A DNA stretch of 33,548 bases from a virus. The notes under the pieces are model-generated. The model was not told the origin of the DNA. It ran no database searches and worked only from the letters and a program-made list of their open reading frames with translations. The first letter of the stretch is position 1. Each line of letters begins with the position of its first letter. The position numbers were made by a program, and so were the translations under genes. The stretch covers positions 1-33,548 of the IMG/VR virus record IMGVR_UViG_3300009700_000005. One strand, given 5' to 3'. This document shows positions 13,805-21,189 of the stretch, one piece after another.

Positions 13805-15316
13805 GTGGCGCAGCCGGACTACTCAGACGGCAGCATGCTCGCCCTCTACCCGCCGGCGGAACTGGCCGCCAGGCTCGCCGTCGATGATGGCCTCGAGCCA
13901 GCGGACATCCACCTGACCGTCTGCTACACGGGCAGCGCGGCGGACGTGGACGCCGGCGCGCTGAACGAGGTGGCGGGCAAGCTCGCGGCGAGCACGGGGC
14001 CGCTCACCGGGACGATCTCAGGGCACGCCCGCTTCACCGGCGGCGACTCCGATGTGATCGTCGCCCTGGCTGACTCGGCCGCGCTCGAAACGCTGCGCGC
14101 CGCGGCGCTGGACAAGCTCGCCGAAGCCGGGATCGACGTCCCCCGTGACCACGGGTACTGCCCGCATCTCACTTTGCGGTATATCGGCGCGGATGATGAC
14201 GACCCGGTAGGGCGCCTGCCGGCTGAGGATGTCAGCTTCGCCGAGCTTCGCGCGGTCCACGGCGAGGACGTAACCAGCTACCCGTTCGCCGGTGACATCA
14301 CCCAGGCGGCCGCCGAGGCGTACGCGGCCGGCTGGGCGCTCAGCGGAGGCCCGTGGACGGATCGTGTCGCCGCCGGCGCGGTCGCAGCAGCCGAGACAGC
14401 CCGCGAGCACGCCGGCGACCCGCACGTCCTGGAGACGACCCTGATTATCGGATCGCTCGAAGGCACCATGGCGCGGTTCTTCCAGCGGCGGCAGGATCTC
14501 ACCGAGGCGCACACCGCGACCGTGCTCAGGGCGTGGGAGACGGTCGCCCCGCACGAGCACGCCGGCCCGGTCATCGACCGGCTCCGCGCCGAGGTCGGCC
14601 CGTTCGGCCCGCTGAACCCGGAGCAGCGGGCCTACCTCCGGATGCTGACCGGCACAGCGGCAGGATCGCTCCTGGCCGGCGTCTACGCCCACGACAGGCA
14701 CAGCGACCTGCAAGCCGCCGTGGAAGACGCGCTCCGGTCGGCGATGGCCGAGGGCAAAGCCGGCGTGCTCGCGCTGAACGCCGAGAAGCACGGCCACACG
14801 GTCACCGAGTCAGACAGCAGGACGTACTCGTGGGACGCCGCCTACCAGGCCATCTACGACCGACTGGCCAACCTCCCCAGCCTGCCGCTCCTGGCGCAGC
14901 AGTGGATCCAGCGGATGCTCGCCGGATGCGCCGCCGACGTCGGCCGGCTCCTCGCCCGGCTCTTCGAGGAAGGCGCGTCGCGCGCCGAGATGGCCACGGC
15001 GGTCACGACCGCGATCGAGGCTGACGGGGAGACCTCGGCGGCCGTCCGCGCGGTGACCGCGTTCACGCAGCAGGCGATGGCACAGGCCATGTCCCAGGCA
15101 TCACTGGACCTGTACGCATCAGAGGGCCTGCCCGAATGCAGTTTCATCACAGCCGGCGACGACAGGGTCTGCCCGATCTGTGACGACTACGAGGAAAACA
15201 ACCCGTACTCGCTTTCTGACTGCCCCGTCCCGGCGATCCATCCAGGCTGCCGGTGCGTGGTCGTGCCGGCCGATGACGTGGCCCCGTTCAAGGCGCTAGC
15301 CGCCTTCCTCGCCTAG
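13805..15316 (+). CDS. 2H-phosphoesterase / MuF-like minor capsid fusion, 503 aa
   Basis: Two domains. The N-terminal about 165 residues match the 2H-phosphoesterase (2'-5' RNA ligase-like) fold, with two HxT catalytic motifs: H36-L-T38 in DIHLTVCYTG and H121-L-T123 in YCPHLTLRYIG. The C-terminal part has the MuF-like minor head motif: D-x-RVCPIC (about 453-459), then IHPGCRC (about 478-484). The middle (about 205-440) is helical. MuF proteins sit inside or at the head near the portal. Some 2H enzymes cut 2'-5' bonds or cyclic oligonucleotides, including anti-defence proteins of the Acb1 type. Start GTG with GGGAGG at 13793-13798. Domain calls are from motif recognition, and the substrate is inference. 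It ends in TAG, overlapping the next ribosome site. Confidence 0.85.
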   Translation: MAQPDYSDGSMLALYPPAELAARLAVDDGLEPADIHLTVCYTGSAADVDAGALNEVAGKLAASTGPLTGTISGHARFTGGDSDVIVALADSAALETLRAAALDKLAEAGIDVPRDHGYCPHLTLRYIGADDDDPVGRLPAEDVSFAELRAVHGEDVTSYPFAGDITQAAAEAYAAGWALSGGPWTDRVAAGAVAAAETAREHAGDPHVLETTLIIGSLEGTMARFFQRRQDLTEAHTATVLRAWETVAPHEHAGPVIDRLRAEVGPFGPLNPEQRAYLRMLTGTAAGSLLAGVYAHDRHSDLQAAVEDALRSAMAEGKAGVLALNAEKHGHTVTESDSRTYSWDAAYQAIYDRLANLPSLPLLAQQWIQRMLAGCAADVGRLLARLFEEGASRAEMATAVTTAIEADGETSAAVRAVTAFTQQAMAQAMSQASLDLYASEGLPECSFITAGDDRVCPICDDYEENNPYSLSDCPVPAIHPGCRCVVVPADDVAPFKALAAFLA

Positions 15317-15326
15317 GGAGGCAGCG

Positions 15327-15755
15327 ATGCCCGACCGCCACGGGCCGCCAGTCCGCCGCATCTGGTCCCTCACCGCCTCCGGGCTCGGCACCACCATCGC
15401 GGGCGCGGGGAACTCCGGGAACTGGCAGCCGGCGGCCGTCCCGCCGTGGGACCCCGACTTCGAGACGCCCGTCGACCTGCGGAATGTCACCGACCTGGCG
15501 CTGATGGTGTCCATCGCCGCGATCGTCTCCAGCCCGTCGCTGACGGTGAACCTGGACCTGTACGACGACCTGGGGAACCTGTACGCCGCGTTCCTGACCA
15601 CGGGCGCGCTTGTCGCCGCCGGGGCGACGGTGAAGTCCTGCGGCCTGCACGGGCCGACCACCTCCTACATAGTGCTGCCCGGCTGGGGCCGCGTGTCGTG
15701 GACCTGCACGGGCGGGTCGGTGACCGGCACCGAGATCTCGCTGATGGCCCGCTGA
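15327..15755 (+). CDS. small beta-rich head-region protein, 142 aa
   Basis: Unrecognised. After a short basic N-terminus (MPDRHGPPVRRIW) the protein is a beta-rich domain: LALMVSIAAIVSSPSLTVNL followed by DLYDDLGNLYAAF and a C-terminal CTGGSVTGTEISLMAR. Such proteins near MuF and capsid genes are often head decoration or accessory proteins. The start ATG follows AGGGAGG, which overlaps the TAG of the MuF gene, so the two are tightly spaced. No enzyme motif or transmembrane helix is seen. Role inferred only from position and beta content. Confidence 0.65.
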   Translation: MPDRHGPPVRRIWSLTASGLGTTIAGAGNSGNWQPAAVPPWDPDFETPVDLRNVTDLALMVSIAAIVSSPSLTVNLDLYDDLGNLYAAFLTTGALVAAGATVKSCGLHGPTTSYIVLPGWGRVSWTCTGGSVTGTEISLMAR

Positions 15756-15825
15756 CGACCTCCCAGGCCGCATGACGGCCGCCCTGATCACGCAACCACC
15801 CGAGCCCGGAAGGGGCGATTCCGCC

Positions 15826-16152
15826 ATGAGCAAGAACGCCAACTGGACCGAGTACGACGACCTCGGCTGGCCGATCCGCGCCAGCCTCGCCGCCGCCATC
15901 GCCGCATCGGCCGGCACCACCACGGTCAAGAACGCCGCAGGCCGGTGCATCAAGATCGTCGTCACCGCAGCGGGCACCAGCACCGACAACGCGACGATCT
16001 ACGACGGCCCTGCCGCGTCGGGCATCATCCTGGCGATCGTCCCCGGAGGCGGCACCATCGGCAACGTGATCGCCATCGACCTGCCGTTCGCCACGAACCT
16101 GACCGTCGTCAACGTCACCTCCGGGCCGGCTTTCACGATCGGCTACTGCTGA
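15826..16152 (+). CDS. small beta-rich virion protein, 108 aa
   Basis: Small beta-sandwich-like protein (SKNANWTEYDDLGWPIRA, then CIKIVVTAAGTSTDNATIYD and VIAIDLPFATNLTVVNVTSG). Pattern and size resemble the small actinophage proteins found near the capsid genes that often act as capsid decoration or accessory subunits. I prefer the ATG at 15826, with GGAAGGGG at 15809-15816. A longer frame from 15772 exists but lacks a ribosome site and begins in non-conserved sequence. It has no catalytic residues I can identify. Function is inference. Confidence 0.65.
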   Translation: MSKNANWTEYDDLGWPIRASLAAAIAASAGTTTVKNAAGRCIKIVVTAAGTSTDNATIYDGPAASGIILAIVPGGGTIGNVIAIDLPFATNLTVVNVTSGPAFTIGYC

Positions 16153-16155
16153 GCG

Positions 16156-16395
16156 TTGGCCCTTCCCAGGGCCGCGCGGGAGCGGGCGGCCGAGCACCAG
16201 GCGGCAGCCGGGGCGGACGCGTTCGCTGCCATGCTCATCGCAGCGCTCGACCGCCCCGACGTCCGTAAGGCCGTCGTCTCGGCACTGGCCGGTCACGAGT
16301 CCCGCAGGCCGCACCGCAACCCGCCCGCATCGGCCGCAGCCGCCCGCGACCTCAAGGCACGCCTGGTGACCGGCGGAAGGGGGAGCCGTGGCTAA
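16156..16395 (+). CDS. small Ala/Arg-rich protein, 79 aa
   Basis: Unrecognised. Helical and rich in Ala, Arg and Glu (PRAARERAAEHQAAAGADAF, then ALDRPDVRKAVVSALAG). The start is a TTG at 16156, three bases after the previous stop, with no strong ribosome site; ATG 16231 is an alternative shorter start. Its 3' end overlaps the protease gene by 8 bases, so the two may be coupled. The helical, arginine-rich tail might bind DNA or another head protein. Existence is supported by spacing and codon use, not by homology. Confidence 0.5.
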   Translation: MALPRAARERAAEHQAAAGADAFAAMLIAALDRPDVRKAVVSALAGHESRRPHRNPPASAAAARDLKARLVTGGRGSRG

Positions 16396-18283
16396 GGCCA
16401 TCGCGACCATCGGCGGAGTCGGGCTCGCGCCGGGGATCTCGAAAAACCGGCGACTCTACACCCCGGAGCACATCGTCGGAGCGGTCGCCCGGGCGCAGAA
16501 GCGCCTCAAGGACGGCACCGAGCCGATGGTCATGCTCACCCACCACGCGGCAGGCGATGACAGCCGCGAGATCAGCGGCTCCCTGACTGCGGTGAGCCTG
16601 GACGAGAACGGGCGGCTCCGCTTCGCCTCGGACCTCCCTGACACCCCGGCCGGATGGGACATCGCGAACCTGGCCAGCACCGCCGACGGGCAGCCGCCGT
16701 TCCTGCGGAACGTGTCGATCCGCGGCTACTGGACGGGCACCGTCCGCACGGTCAAGGGACCCGATGGCCAGCCCGTGGAAACTGCGGACGGGCTCATCAT
16801 CGACGGGCTGGACTTCACCCGGTCACCGGGCGTAGCCGACGCGCAGATCGACACGTTCGCCTGGACCGCAGACGGCACCCGCACCGAGACCGATGAGCGG
16901 GTGCCCATCACCGAGAGCGTCCAGGAGGCGCGCGTGACCGCGATCACCGAAGAGACAGCGACGGAGGCGGCACCGCAGATGACGGCTGAGGCGCGGGAAG
17001 CGCTGAGGGAGACACTGCGCGCTCTGCCGCCCGAGCCGCCGGTCATCCTCCGCAATGGCCTGTGCGAGGCGTCCAGTGCCGCGCTGCCGCTGTCGAAGCG
17101 GGGCAGCGGCCTGACCGGCGGGAGCAAGGTCTACGCCGATCCGGGCTATCAGGCCGATGGCAAGCAGAGGTATGACCTGACCACCAAGGCCCTGGCCAAG
17201 GCCGCCTGGTCATATGTGAACCAGAAGGACAACGCGGCCAAGTACACCGCGGCGCAGCTCAAGCGCGTCAAGGGCCGGATCATGAAGGCGCTGAAGGCCT
17301 TCGGCGTCAAGGTCGCCGCTGAGGGCTGGGTCATCGAGCCCGCGCGTCAGGTCACCGAGTCCGAGCTGCGGGAGTGGTACGGCGACTACGGCTCGCCGCA
17401 GACCTCCGGCTCCTGGTCGCTGAACGCGTCCAACGGCCCGATCAACCTGTGCCTGTCGTGCTACGGCATGGACCCGGCCGACCTTGACCTGATCCTCCGC
17501 GCCGCCGCTGACGCTGCGTGCAAGGCCCTGGCCGCGCTGGACCCGGACATGGACGGCGACATCGACGTGGACGGCGCCGGCTCCGAGGACACCGACCACG
17601 ACGGCGGCGCAGGCGAGACCGCGCCGGCAGACGGCCCGGCCAGCGTGGCCGAGGCAACCGATACCCCGGCACCGGAACCGGCCGCCGGCGAAACCACGGA
17701 AAGGACGGAATCCGCGATGCCGGAGACCACCGCCCCCGCGGCCGAGACCACCGCCCCGGCCGCTCCCGCCTACACCCAGGCGCAGCTCGACGCGATCATC
17801 GAGGCTGCCGCAAACCGGGCACTGGCGGCGTTCGCCGCAGCGCACCCGGCACCTGCGGCCGGGACCGCGGCCGCTGCACCGGCGGCTGAGGCTGCCCCGG
17901 CCGCGCCAGCGGCTCCCGCAGCCGTGACTGAGACCGAAGCCGAGAAGGTGCAGCGGATGGTCGACGCCGCGATCGCCGCGAAGTTCCCGCAGGAGACCGA
18001 CGAGCAGCGGATTACCCGCCTCGTGCAGGAAGGCGTCGATGCGGCCACCGCGCGGATGGTCCAGTCCGGGCAGCTCGCACCCGGCCGCAAGGGCATCGTC
18101 ATGACCGCCGAGCAGGCCGCCGCGGCGAACAGCGGAGCGGACGTCATCAGCGAGAAGACGAAGATGCCCGCGTCGTGGGGCGACAAGCCGCTGCACGAGA
18201 TGTCGCACGAGGACCTGATCGCCCGCACCGCCCCGGTCCTGGCCAACCACGTGTTCGGCGAGCGGGCCGCCAAGATCGCCTGA
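16388..18283 (+). CDS. capsid protease - DUF6582-like - scaffold fusion, 631 aa
   Basis: N-terminal residues 1-150 fit a prohead protease of the herpes/T4-type: NRRLY at 20-24, a His pair H52-H53 in THHAAG, and a likely catalytic Ser in NVSIRGY (S110). Residues about 248-312 (KVYADPGYQADGKQRYDL, then AAWSYV) match the short helical DUF6582-type domain found in phage and prophage head proteins. After a long acidic Ala/Pro linker (about 380-510) comes a helical C-terminus that fits an assembly scaffold. The protease would remove the scaffold and process the capsid. Start GTG 16388 with GGAAGGGGGA. It lies directly before the capsid gene, the usual order. Confidence 0.8.
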   Translation: MAKAIATIGGVGLAPGISKNRRLYTPEHIVGAVARAQKRLKDGTEPMVMLTHHAAGDDSREISGSLTAVSLDENGRLRFASDLPDTPAGWDIANLASTADGQPPFLRNVSIRGYWTGTVRTVKGPDGQPVETADGLIIDGLDFTRSPGVADAQIDTFAWTADGTRTETDERVPITESVQEARVTAITEETATEAAPQMTAEAREALRETLRALPPEPPVILRNGLCEASSAALPLSKRGSGLTGGSKVYADPGYQADGKQRYDLTTKALAKAAWSYVNQKDNAAKYTAAQLKRVKGRIMKALKAFGVKVAAEGWVIEPARQVTESELREWYGDYGSPQTSGSWSLNASNGPINLCLSCYGMDPADLDLILRAAADAACKALAALDPDMDGDIDVDGAGSEDTDHDGGAGETAPADGPASVAEATDTPAPEPAAGETTERTESAMPETTAPAAETTAPAAPAYTQAQLDAIIEAAANRALAAFAAAHPAPAAGTAAAAPAAEAAPAAPAAPAAVTETEAEKVQRMVDAAIAAKFPQETDEQRITRLVQEGVDAATARMVQSGQLAPGRKGIVMTAEQAAAANSGADVISEKTKMPASWGDKPLHEMSHEDLIARTAPVLANHVFGERAAKIA

Positions 18284-18289
18284 CCATTC

Positions 18290-18349
18290 CCGCCCGGCGC
18301 CGTTCTCGCGAGGCGCGGCGCCGGGCGGCAGCCCTTCCCGCCTCGCGAG
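18290..18349 (+). promoter_or_regulatory. predicted pseudoknot in the capsid gene leader
   Basis: Two long perfect stems interlock. Stem 1: CCGCCCGGCGCCG (18290-18302) with CGGCGCCGGGCGG (18316-18328), 13 pairs. Stem 2: CTCGCGAGGCG (18305-18315), inside the loop of stem 1, with CGCCTCGCGAG (18339-18349), 11 pairs. The stems share no bases, so an H-type pseudoknot or a switch between two folds is possible; loop 1 is only 2 bases, so full pairing of both is strained. Located just after the protease-scaffold stop, about 120 bases before the capsid start. Confidence 0.6.
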
Positions 18350-18421
18350 CCTGACCGCTCTACCTGACCGCCAGCGCCGCGCTGGTGCCGCATGGCCGCA
18401 ATGGTCGCCAATCCAACCGTG

Positions 18422-18445
18422 AGCCTTCGCCCGATGGCGGGGGCT
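18422..18445 (+). promoter_or_regulatory. hairpin before capsid ribosome site
   Basis: AGCCTTCGCC (18422-18431) pairs with GGCGGGGGCT (18436-18445) with two T-G wobbles and a CGAT loop. CTCTTCTC follows, T-rich but not a clean T-run. It lies 13 bases before the capsid ribosome site and 27 before the start, so it may protect mRNA, tune translation or act as a weak attenuator. It is the second structure in this leader after the pseudoknot. Confidence 0.45.
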
Positions 18446-18472
18446 CTTCTCGTTGAGAAAGGGGCTCCGGCC

Positions 18473-19855
18473 ATGTCCGAGCTTCGCGAGGCGCTCACCG
18501 CCGCTGGCGCAAGCGCCCTTATCCCCAAGATCATCGACCCGATCCTGGTCGAGTACCAGCGCCGTTTCGCCCCGCTGTGCCGGTCCGTTCCGACGCAGCC
18601 CTGGAAGGGCGACATCTACTACTTCAACCAGCGCACGACTGTCGCGAGCGGCGGCTTCGTCCCCGACGGCGGCGCCCGGCCCATCTCCACCTCGGTGTAC
18701 GTGCAGAACCAGTACCAGATGAAGCACGTCCTGACCGTGGGCGGCGTCACCGGGTACACCCAGGAAGTCACCCAGATGGTCATCGGTGACCTGCGGGCCA
18801 CTGAAATCATGGGCGCGATCCAGGGCTACTACTGGGACGTCGAGTGCGCCATGGTGTGGGGCTGCGCACTGGCGACCGCGAACCAGGCGCAGCCGCAGTT
18901 CGACGGCCTCGACATCCTCGTGTCCGACTTCACCACCGGCTACAAGAACTCGATCGACTTCGGCGGGAACTCGCTGTCGCTGGCGATGCTCGACCAGGTG
19001 ATCAACACCGTCTCCCGGAACTCCTCCCAGCCGGTGCGGGACTCGAGCTGGCAGTTCATCATGTCGACCACGGCGATCGCGAAGATCGAGCAGCTGCTGA
19101 CGAACCAGCAGCGGTTCACCCAGGTCGAGATCGCCCCCGGACTCCTGGTGTCCAGCTACAAGAACGTCCCGCTGGTGCCGACGTCGTTCCTGAGCCCGTA
19201 CGGCTACTCGATGGGCACCGTCACCGCGGCCACCGCGACCATCGGCGGGACGATCCCGCTGTCCACCACCTACAAGTACGTCCTCGCCCCGGTGATCGCG
19301 CGGCAGGGCGAGACGCTCCCGTCGGCCGAGGTGTCCCAGGCCACCGGCGGCGGCACCTCCACGAACACCATCACCCTGTCGTTCACCCCGCCCACCGGCC
19401 TGGACGGCCTGTCGCCGCAGTCGTACAAGGTGTACCGGACCGCGGCGGGCGGGCCGCCGGGGTCGGAGACGTTCCTCGGCTACGTCGACGCGACCGTGGG
19501 CCTGGCCGCCGACGGCGTCACGCCCGTCCTGACCAACCAGATCGTCGACACCGGCACCGCGCTGGTGCCGCAGAACTCGACCGGCCCGACCGTCCCGGCG
19601 ACCCTGCCGACCGTGTACTTCGGGACGAACGCGAGCCTGCTGCCCCTGGCAGCCGGCGAGGAGTCGTTCTACCTCATCAGCCGGGACCGGAACAACGTGG
19701 TCAGGCCGTACGTGAGGGAGGCACACCCGGTCGACGTGTATCCAACCACCGCAAGCCCGGACACACTTCCTTACGCAATCATAGGTGACACGGTGTTTGC
19801 CGTGCGGACCAGCCGATTTGTTGGCCGGGGCGCACGCATGAATCCGTCGCTGTAA
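18473..19855 (+). CDS. major capsid protein with inserted beta domain, 460 aa
   Basis: Main shell subunit. The start ATG follows AAAGGGG at 18458-18464; a frame open to 18392 exists but its product would be untypical and would contain the leader hairpin. Order (after protease-scaffold), length and the texture of the N-terminal half (TVGGVTGYTQEVTQM, FATANQAQ-type loops, QFIMSTTAIAKIEQLL) fit an HK97-fold capsid protein. Residues about 245-375 (TVTAATATIGG... TYKYVLAPVIARQGETLPSA, then SYKVYRTAAGGPPG) look like an inserted Ig/fibronectin-like domain, and the HK97 core then resumes (EESFYLISRDRNNVVRPY). Insertions of this sort decorate the outside of some capsids. No sign of a frameshift. Confidence 0.85.
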   Translation: MSELREALTAAGASALIPKIIDPILVEYQRRFAPLCRSVPTQPWKGDIYYFNQRTTVASGGFVPDGGARPISTSVYVQNQYQMKHVLTVGGVTGYTQEVTQMVIGDLRATEIMGAIQGYYWDVECAMVWGCALATANQAQPQFDGLDILVSDFTTGYKNSIDFGGNSLSLAMLDQVINTVSRNSSQPVRDSSWQFIMSTTAIAKIEQLLTNQQRFTQVEIAPGLLVSSYKNVPLVPTSFLSPYGYSMGTVTAATATIGGTIPLSTTYKYVLAPVIARQGETLPSAEVSQATGGGTSTNTITLSFTPPTGLDGLSPQSYKVYRTAAGGPPGSETFLGYVDATVGLAADGVTPVLTNQIVDTGTALVPQNSTGPTVPATLPTVYFGTNASLLPLAAGEESFYLISRDRNNVVRPYVREAHPVDVYPTTASPDTLPYAIIGDTVFAVRTSRFVGRGARMNPSL

Positions 19856-19861
19856 GCAAGC

Positions 19862-19903
19862 TCGCCGGTCCCGGCTCCGGTTCCCGCCGGCCGGGACCGG
19901 CGA
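19862..19903 (+). terminator. 14-pair hairpin after capsid gene
   Basis: TCGCCGGTCCCGGC (19862-19875) pairs perfectly with GCCGGGACCGGCGA (19890-19903) over a 14-base loop, beginning 7 bases after the capsid stop. There is no T-run, so in a high-GC host it could be a non-canonical terminator or a 3' end that stabilises the abundant capsid mRNA. Confidence 0.55.
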
Positions 19904-19943
19904 CCCAGTCCGGCCCAGGGCGTCACCAGGGAAGGCGGCTCTC

Positions 19944-20261
19944 ATGCTGCTCGCGAAGGACTCAGGCGGCACCACGATCATGCACGGCCGGGTGCCGTAC
20001 ACGTGGGAGAAAGACGGCGACGTCATCGAAGTGCCTGATGACCTCGGGGCGGAGCTGCTGGGCATCAGGGGAGGCGGGTACTCCGAGGCGGCGGCGACCC
20101 GCGCGGCGCTGAAGTCCGCCGCGGCGGCGAAGGCCAAGGCAGACGCCGATGCCGCGGCCGAGGCGGCCAGAGTTCAGGCTGAGGCCGACGCTGAAACCGC
20201 CAGGGACGATCCCGGCGCGGATGGTGACGGCCAGGACGCGCCGAAGGGCGACGGGGCGTAG
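19944..20261 (+). CDS. small head protein with charged helical tail, 105 aa
   Basis: First half (LAKDSGGTTIMHGRVPYTWE, then DVIEVPDDLGAELLGIRGGG) has the 'VPDDLGAELL' theme seen in small phage proteins coded after capsid genes. The second half is an Ala/Lys/Glu-rich helix (AAAKAKADADAAAEAARVQA), probably a coiled coil, ending in an acidic tail. The start ATG at 19944 has AGGGAAGGCGG. Probably a head accessory or connector-associated protein. No catalytic motif. The 3' neighbour is a 261-base non-coding stretch. Confidence 0.7.
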   Translation: MLLAKDSGGTTIMHGRVPYTWEKDGDVIEVPDDLGAELLGIRGGGYSEAAATRAALKSAAAAKAKADADAAAEAARVQAEADAETARDDPGADGDGQDAPKGDGA

Positions 20262-20344
20262 GCTCCGGCGCGAGGAGTCGCCCATGAGTGCTGGCTTACG
20301 GCCGCGCTGACCACGCGGACTGGATCGGCCAGCCGGATACGGGA

Positions 20345-20410
20345 TGCCGTGGCGCTCGCTCGCTGACCACACGCGAGCGTGGCGCAGTCGTTCGAATCGA
20401 CACAGGCGAC
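20345..20410 (+). other. tRNA-like fragment in 261-base gap
   Basis: The gap 20262-20522 has no convincing gene. It holds TGGCGCAGTCG (20380-20390), a string typical of a tRNA D-arm, fused directly to TTCGAATCGAC, where GTCG-TTCGAAT-CGAC forms a T-arm-like hairpin (20387-20401). A 7-pair stem (CGCTCGC 20353-20359 with GCGAGCG 20373-20379) lies just upstream. Acceptor and anticodon stems do not close, so it is not a complete tRNA. It may be a collapsed tRNA remnant. The rest of the gap is GC-rich with small inverted repeats of no clear meaning. Confidence 0.25.
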
Positions 20411-20522
20411 GCCCGGGTGCACGCGATGGGTCGCGCCGATGCCGGGAATGCGCGCGTCGCTACGTGCGCGAGCGCAGGAAGCGGTTGCGAGAAGCTGCGC
20501 CCTGACCATTTAAGGGGGGGCG

Positions 20523-21185
20523 ATGCCGGACAACGGAACGCCCCTTTGCAGCTACACCCAGTTCACCAGCGGGCCGTTCGCTGACCTCGCCAGCGCCTGC
20601 ACGCAGCCGTACGTCAACGACGTGCTGCTCGAGGCCACCCGGCAGTGCGAGGACGAGGTGGATCGCCGGCTCGCGCCGTTCACGGTCACGGAAACCCACC
20701 GGGCTGACGGGATCGACGCCGACGAGTACGGCGGCGCGGCCAACGTGCCCATGTCGATCACCTCCCAGCTCGGCATGTCCTACGCCCAGTCAATCGGCGG
20801 CCAGGATCTGGTCCGCCACTGCTGGCTTGATGAGAAGGCCAGCAAGTACCCCGACATGTGGCAGTACTCCGGCGTGTCGATCGAGATCATCCGCTCCTTC
20901 GGCGGCACACAGGCCGTCCCGGCGGCTGCGCTGCTGAACGGGCCCGAGAACGATACCGGCCACGTGTGGTTCATGCTGGGGACGTTCCTGCCCGTCGGCT
21001 CCCGCATCCAGGTCACCTACTCCGGCGGGTACGTCCTGGCGACCCCTGCGAGCCTGGTGCGGGCGTGCAAGTTCATGGCGGCGTACGACATCGTCCGCGA
21101 GCTCCAGCCGGGCACCACCCAGCACGACCCGGAGCAGCTGCACACCGACGCGCTGCTGATATTGAGCAACTGGGTTAAGGACTGA
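20523..21185 (+). CDS. head-tail connector protein, 220 aa
   Basis: Probably the adaptor that binds under the portal. The first part reads CSYTQFTSGPFADLASACTQ and helix LLEATRQCEDEVDRRLAPF, the Ad1/gp6-like four-helix pattern of connector proteins; a C-terminal helix (LVRACKFMAAYDIVRELQPG) closes it. Between them is a beta-rich insert. Position after the capsid and small head protein, before the tail-completion genes, agrees. The start ATG follows AAGGGGGGG at 20512-20520. No frameshift. Assignment rests on helix pattern and order rather than a single motif. Confidence 0.7.
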   Translation: MPDNGTPLCSYTQFTSGPFADLASACTQPYVNDVLLEATRQCEDEVDRRLAPFTVTETHRADGIDADEYGGAANVPMSITSQLGMSYAQSIGGQDLVRHCWLDEKASKYPDMWQYSGVSIEIIRSFGGTQAVPAAALLNGPENDTGHVWFMLGTFLPVGSRIQVTYSGGYVLATPASLVRACKFMAAYDIVRELQPGTTQHDPEQLHTDALLILSNWVKD

Positions 21186-21189
21186 GCGG

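Noticed and set aside
17210-20137. 975-codon open frame on the minus strand
   Set aside because: It is antisense across the protease-scaffold and capsid genes, with Arg/Gly/His-rich low-complexity product and no recognised motif. GC-biased codons on the plus strand leave the opposite frame open.
20345-20420. Complete tRNA gene
   Set aside because: T-arm-like and D-arm-like strings are present, but acceptor and anticodon stems do not pair, so only a remnant is proposed.
20288-20584. 98-codon plus-strand frame over the 261-base gap
   Set aside because: It runs 62 bases into the connector gene, has no ribosome site, and its product looks like random GC-rich coding.
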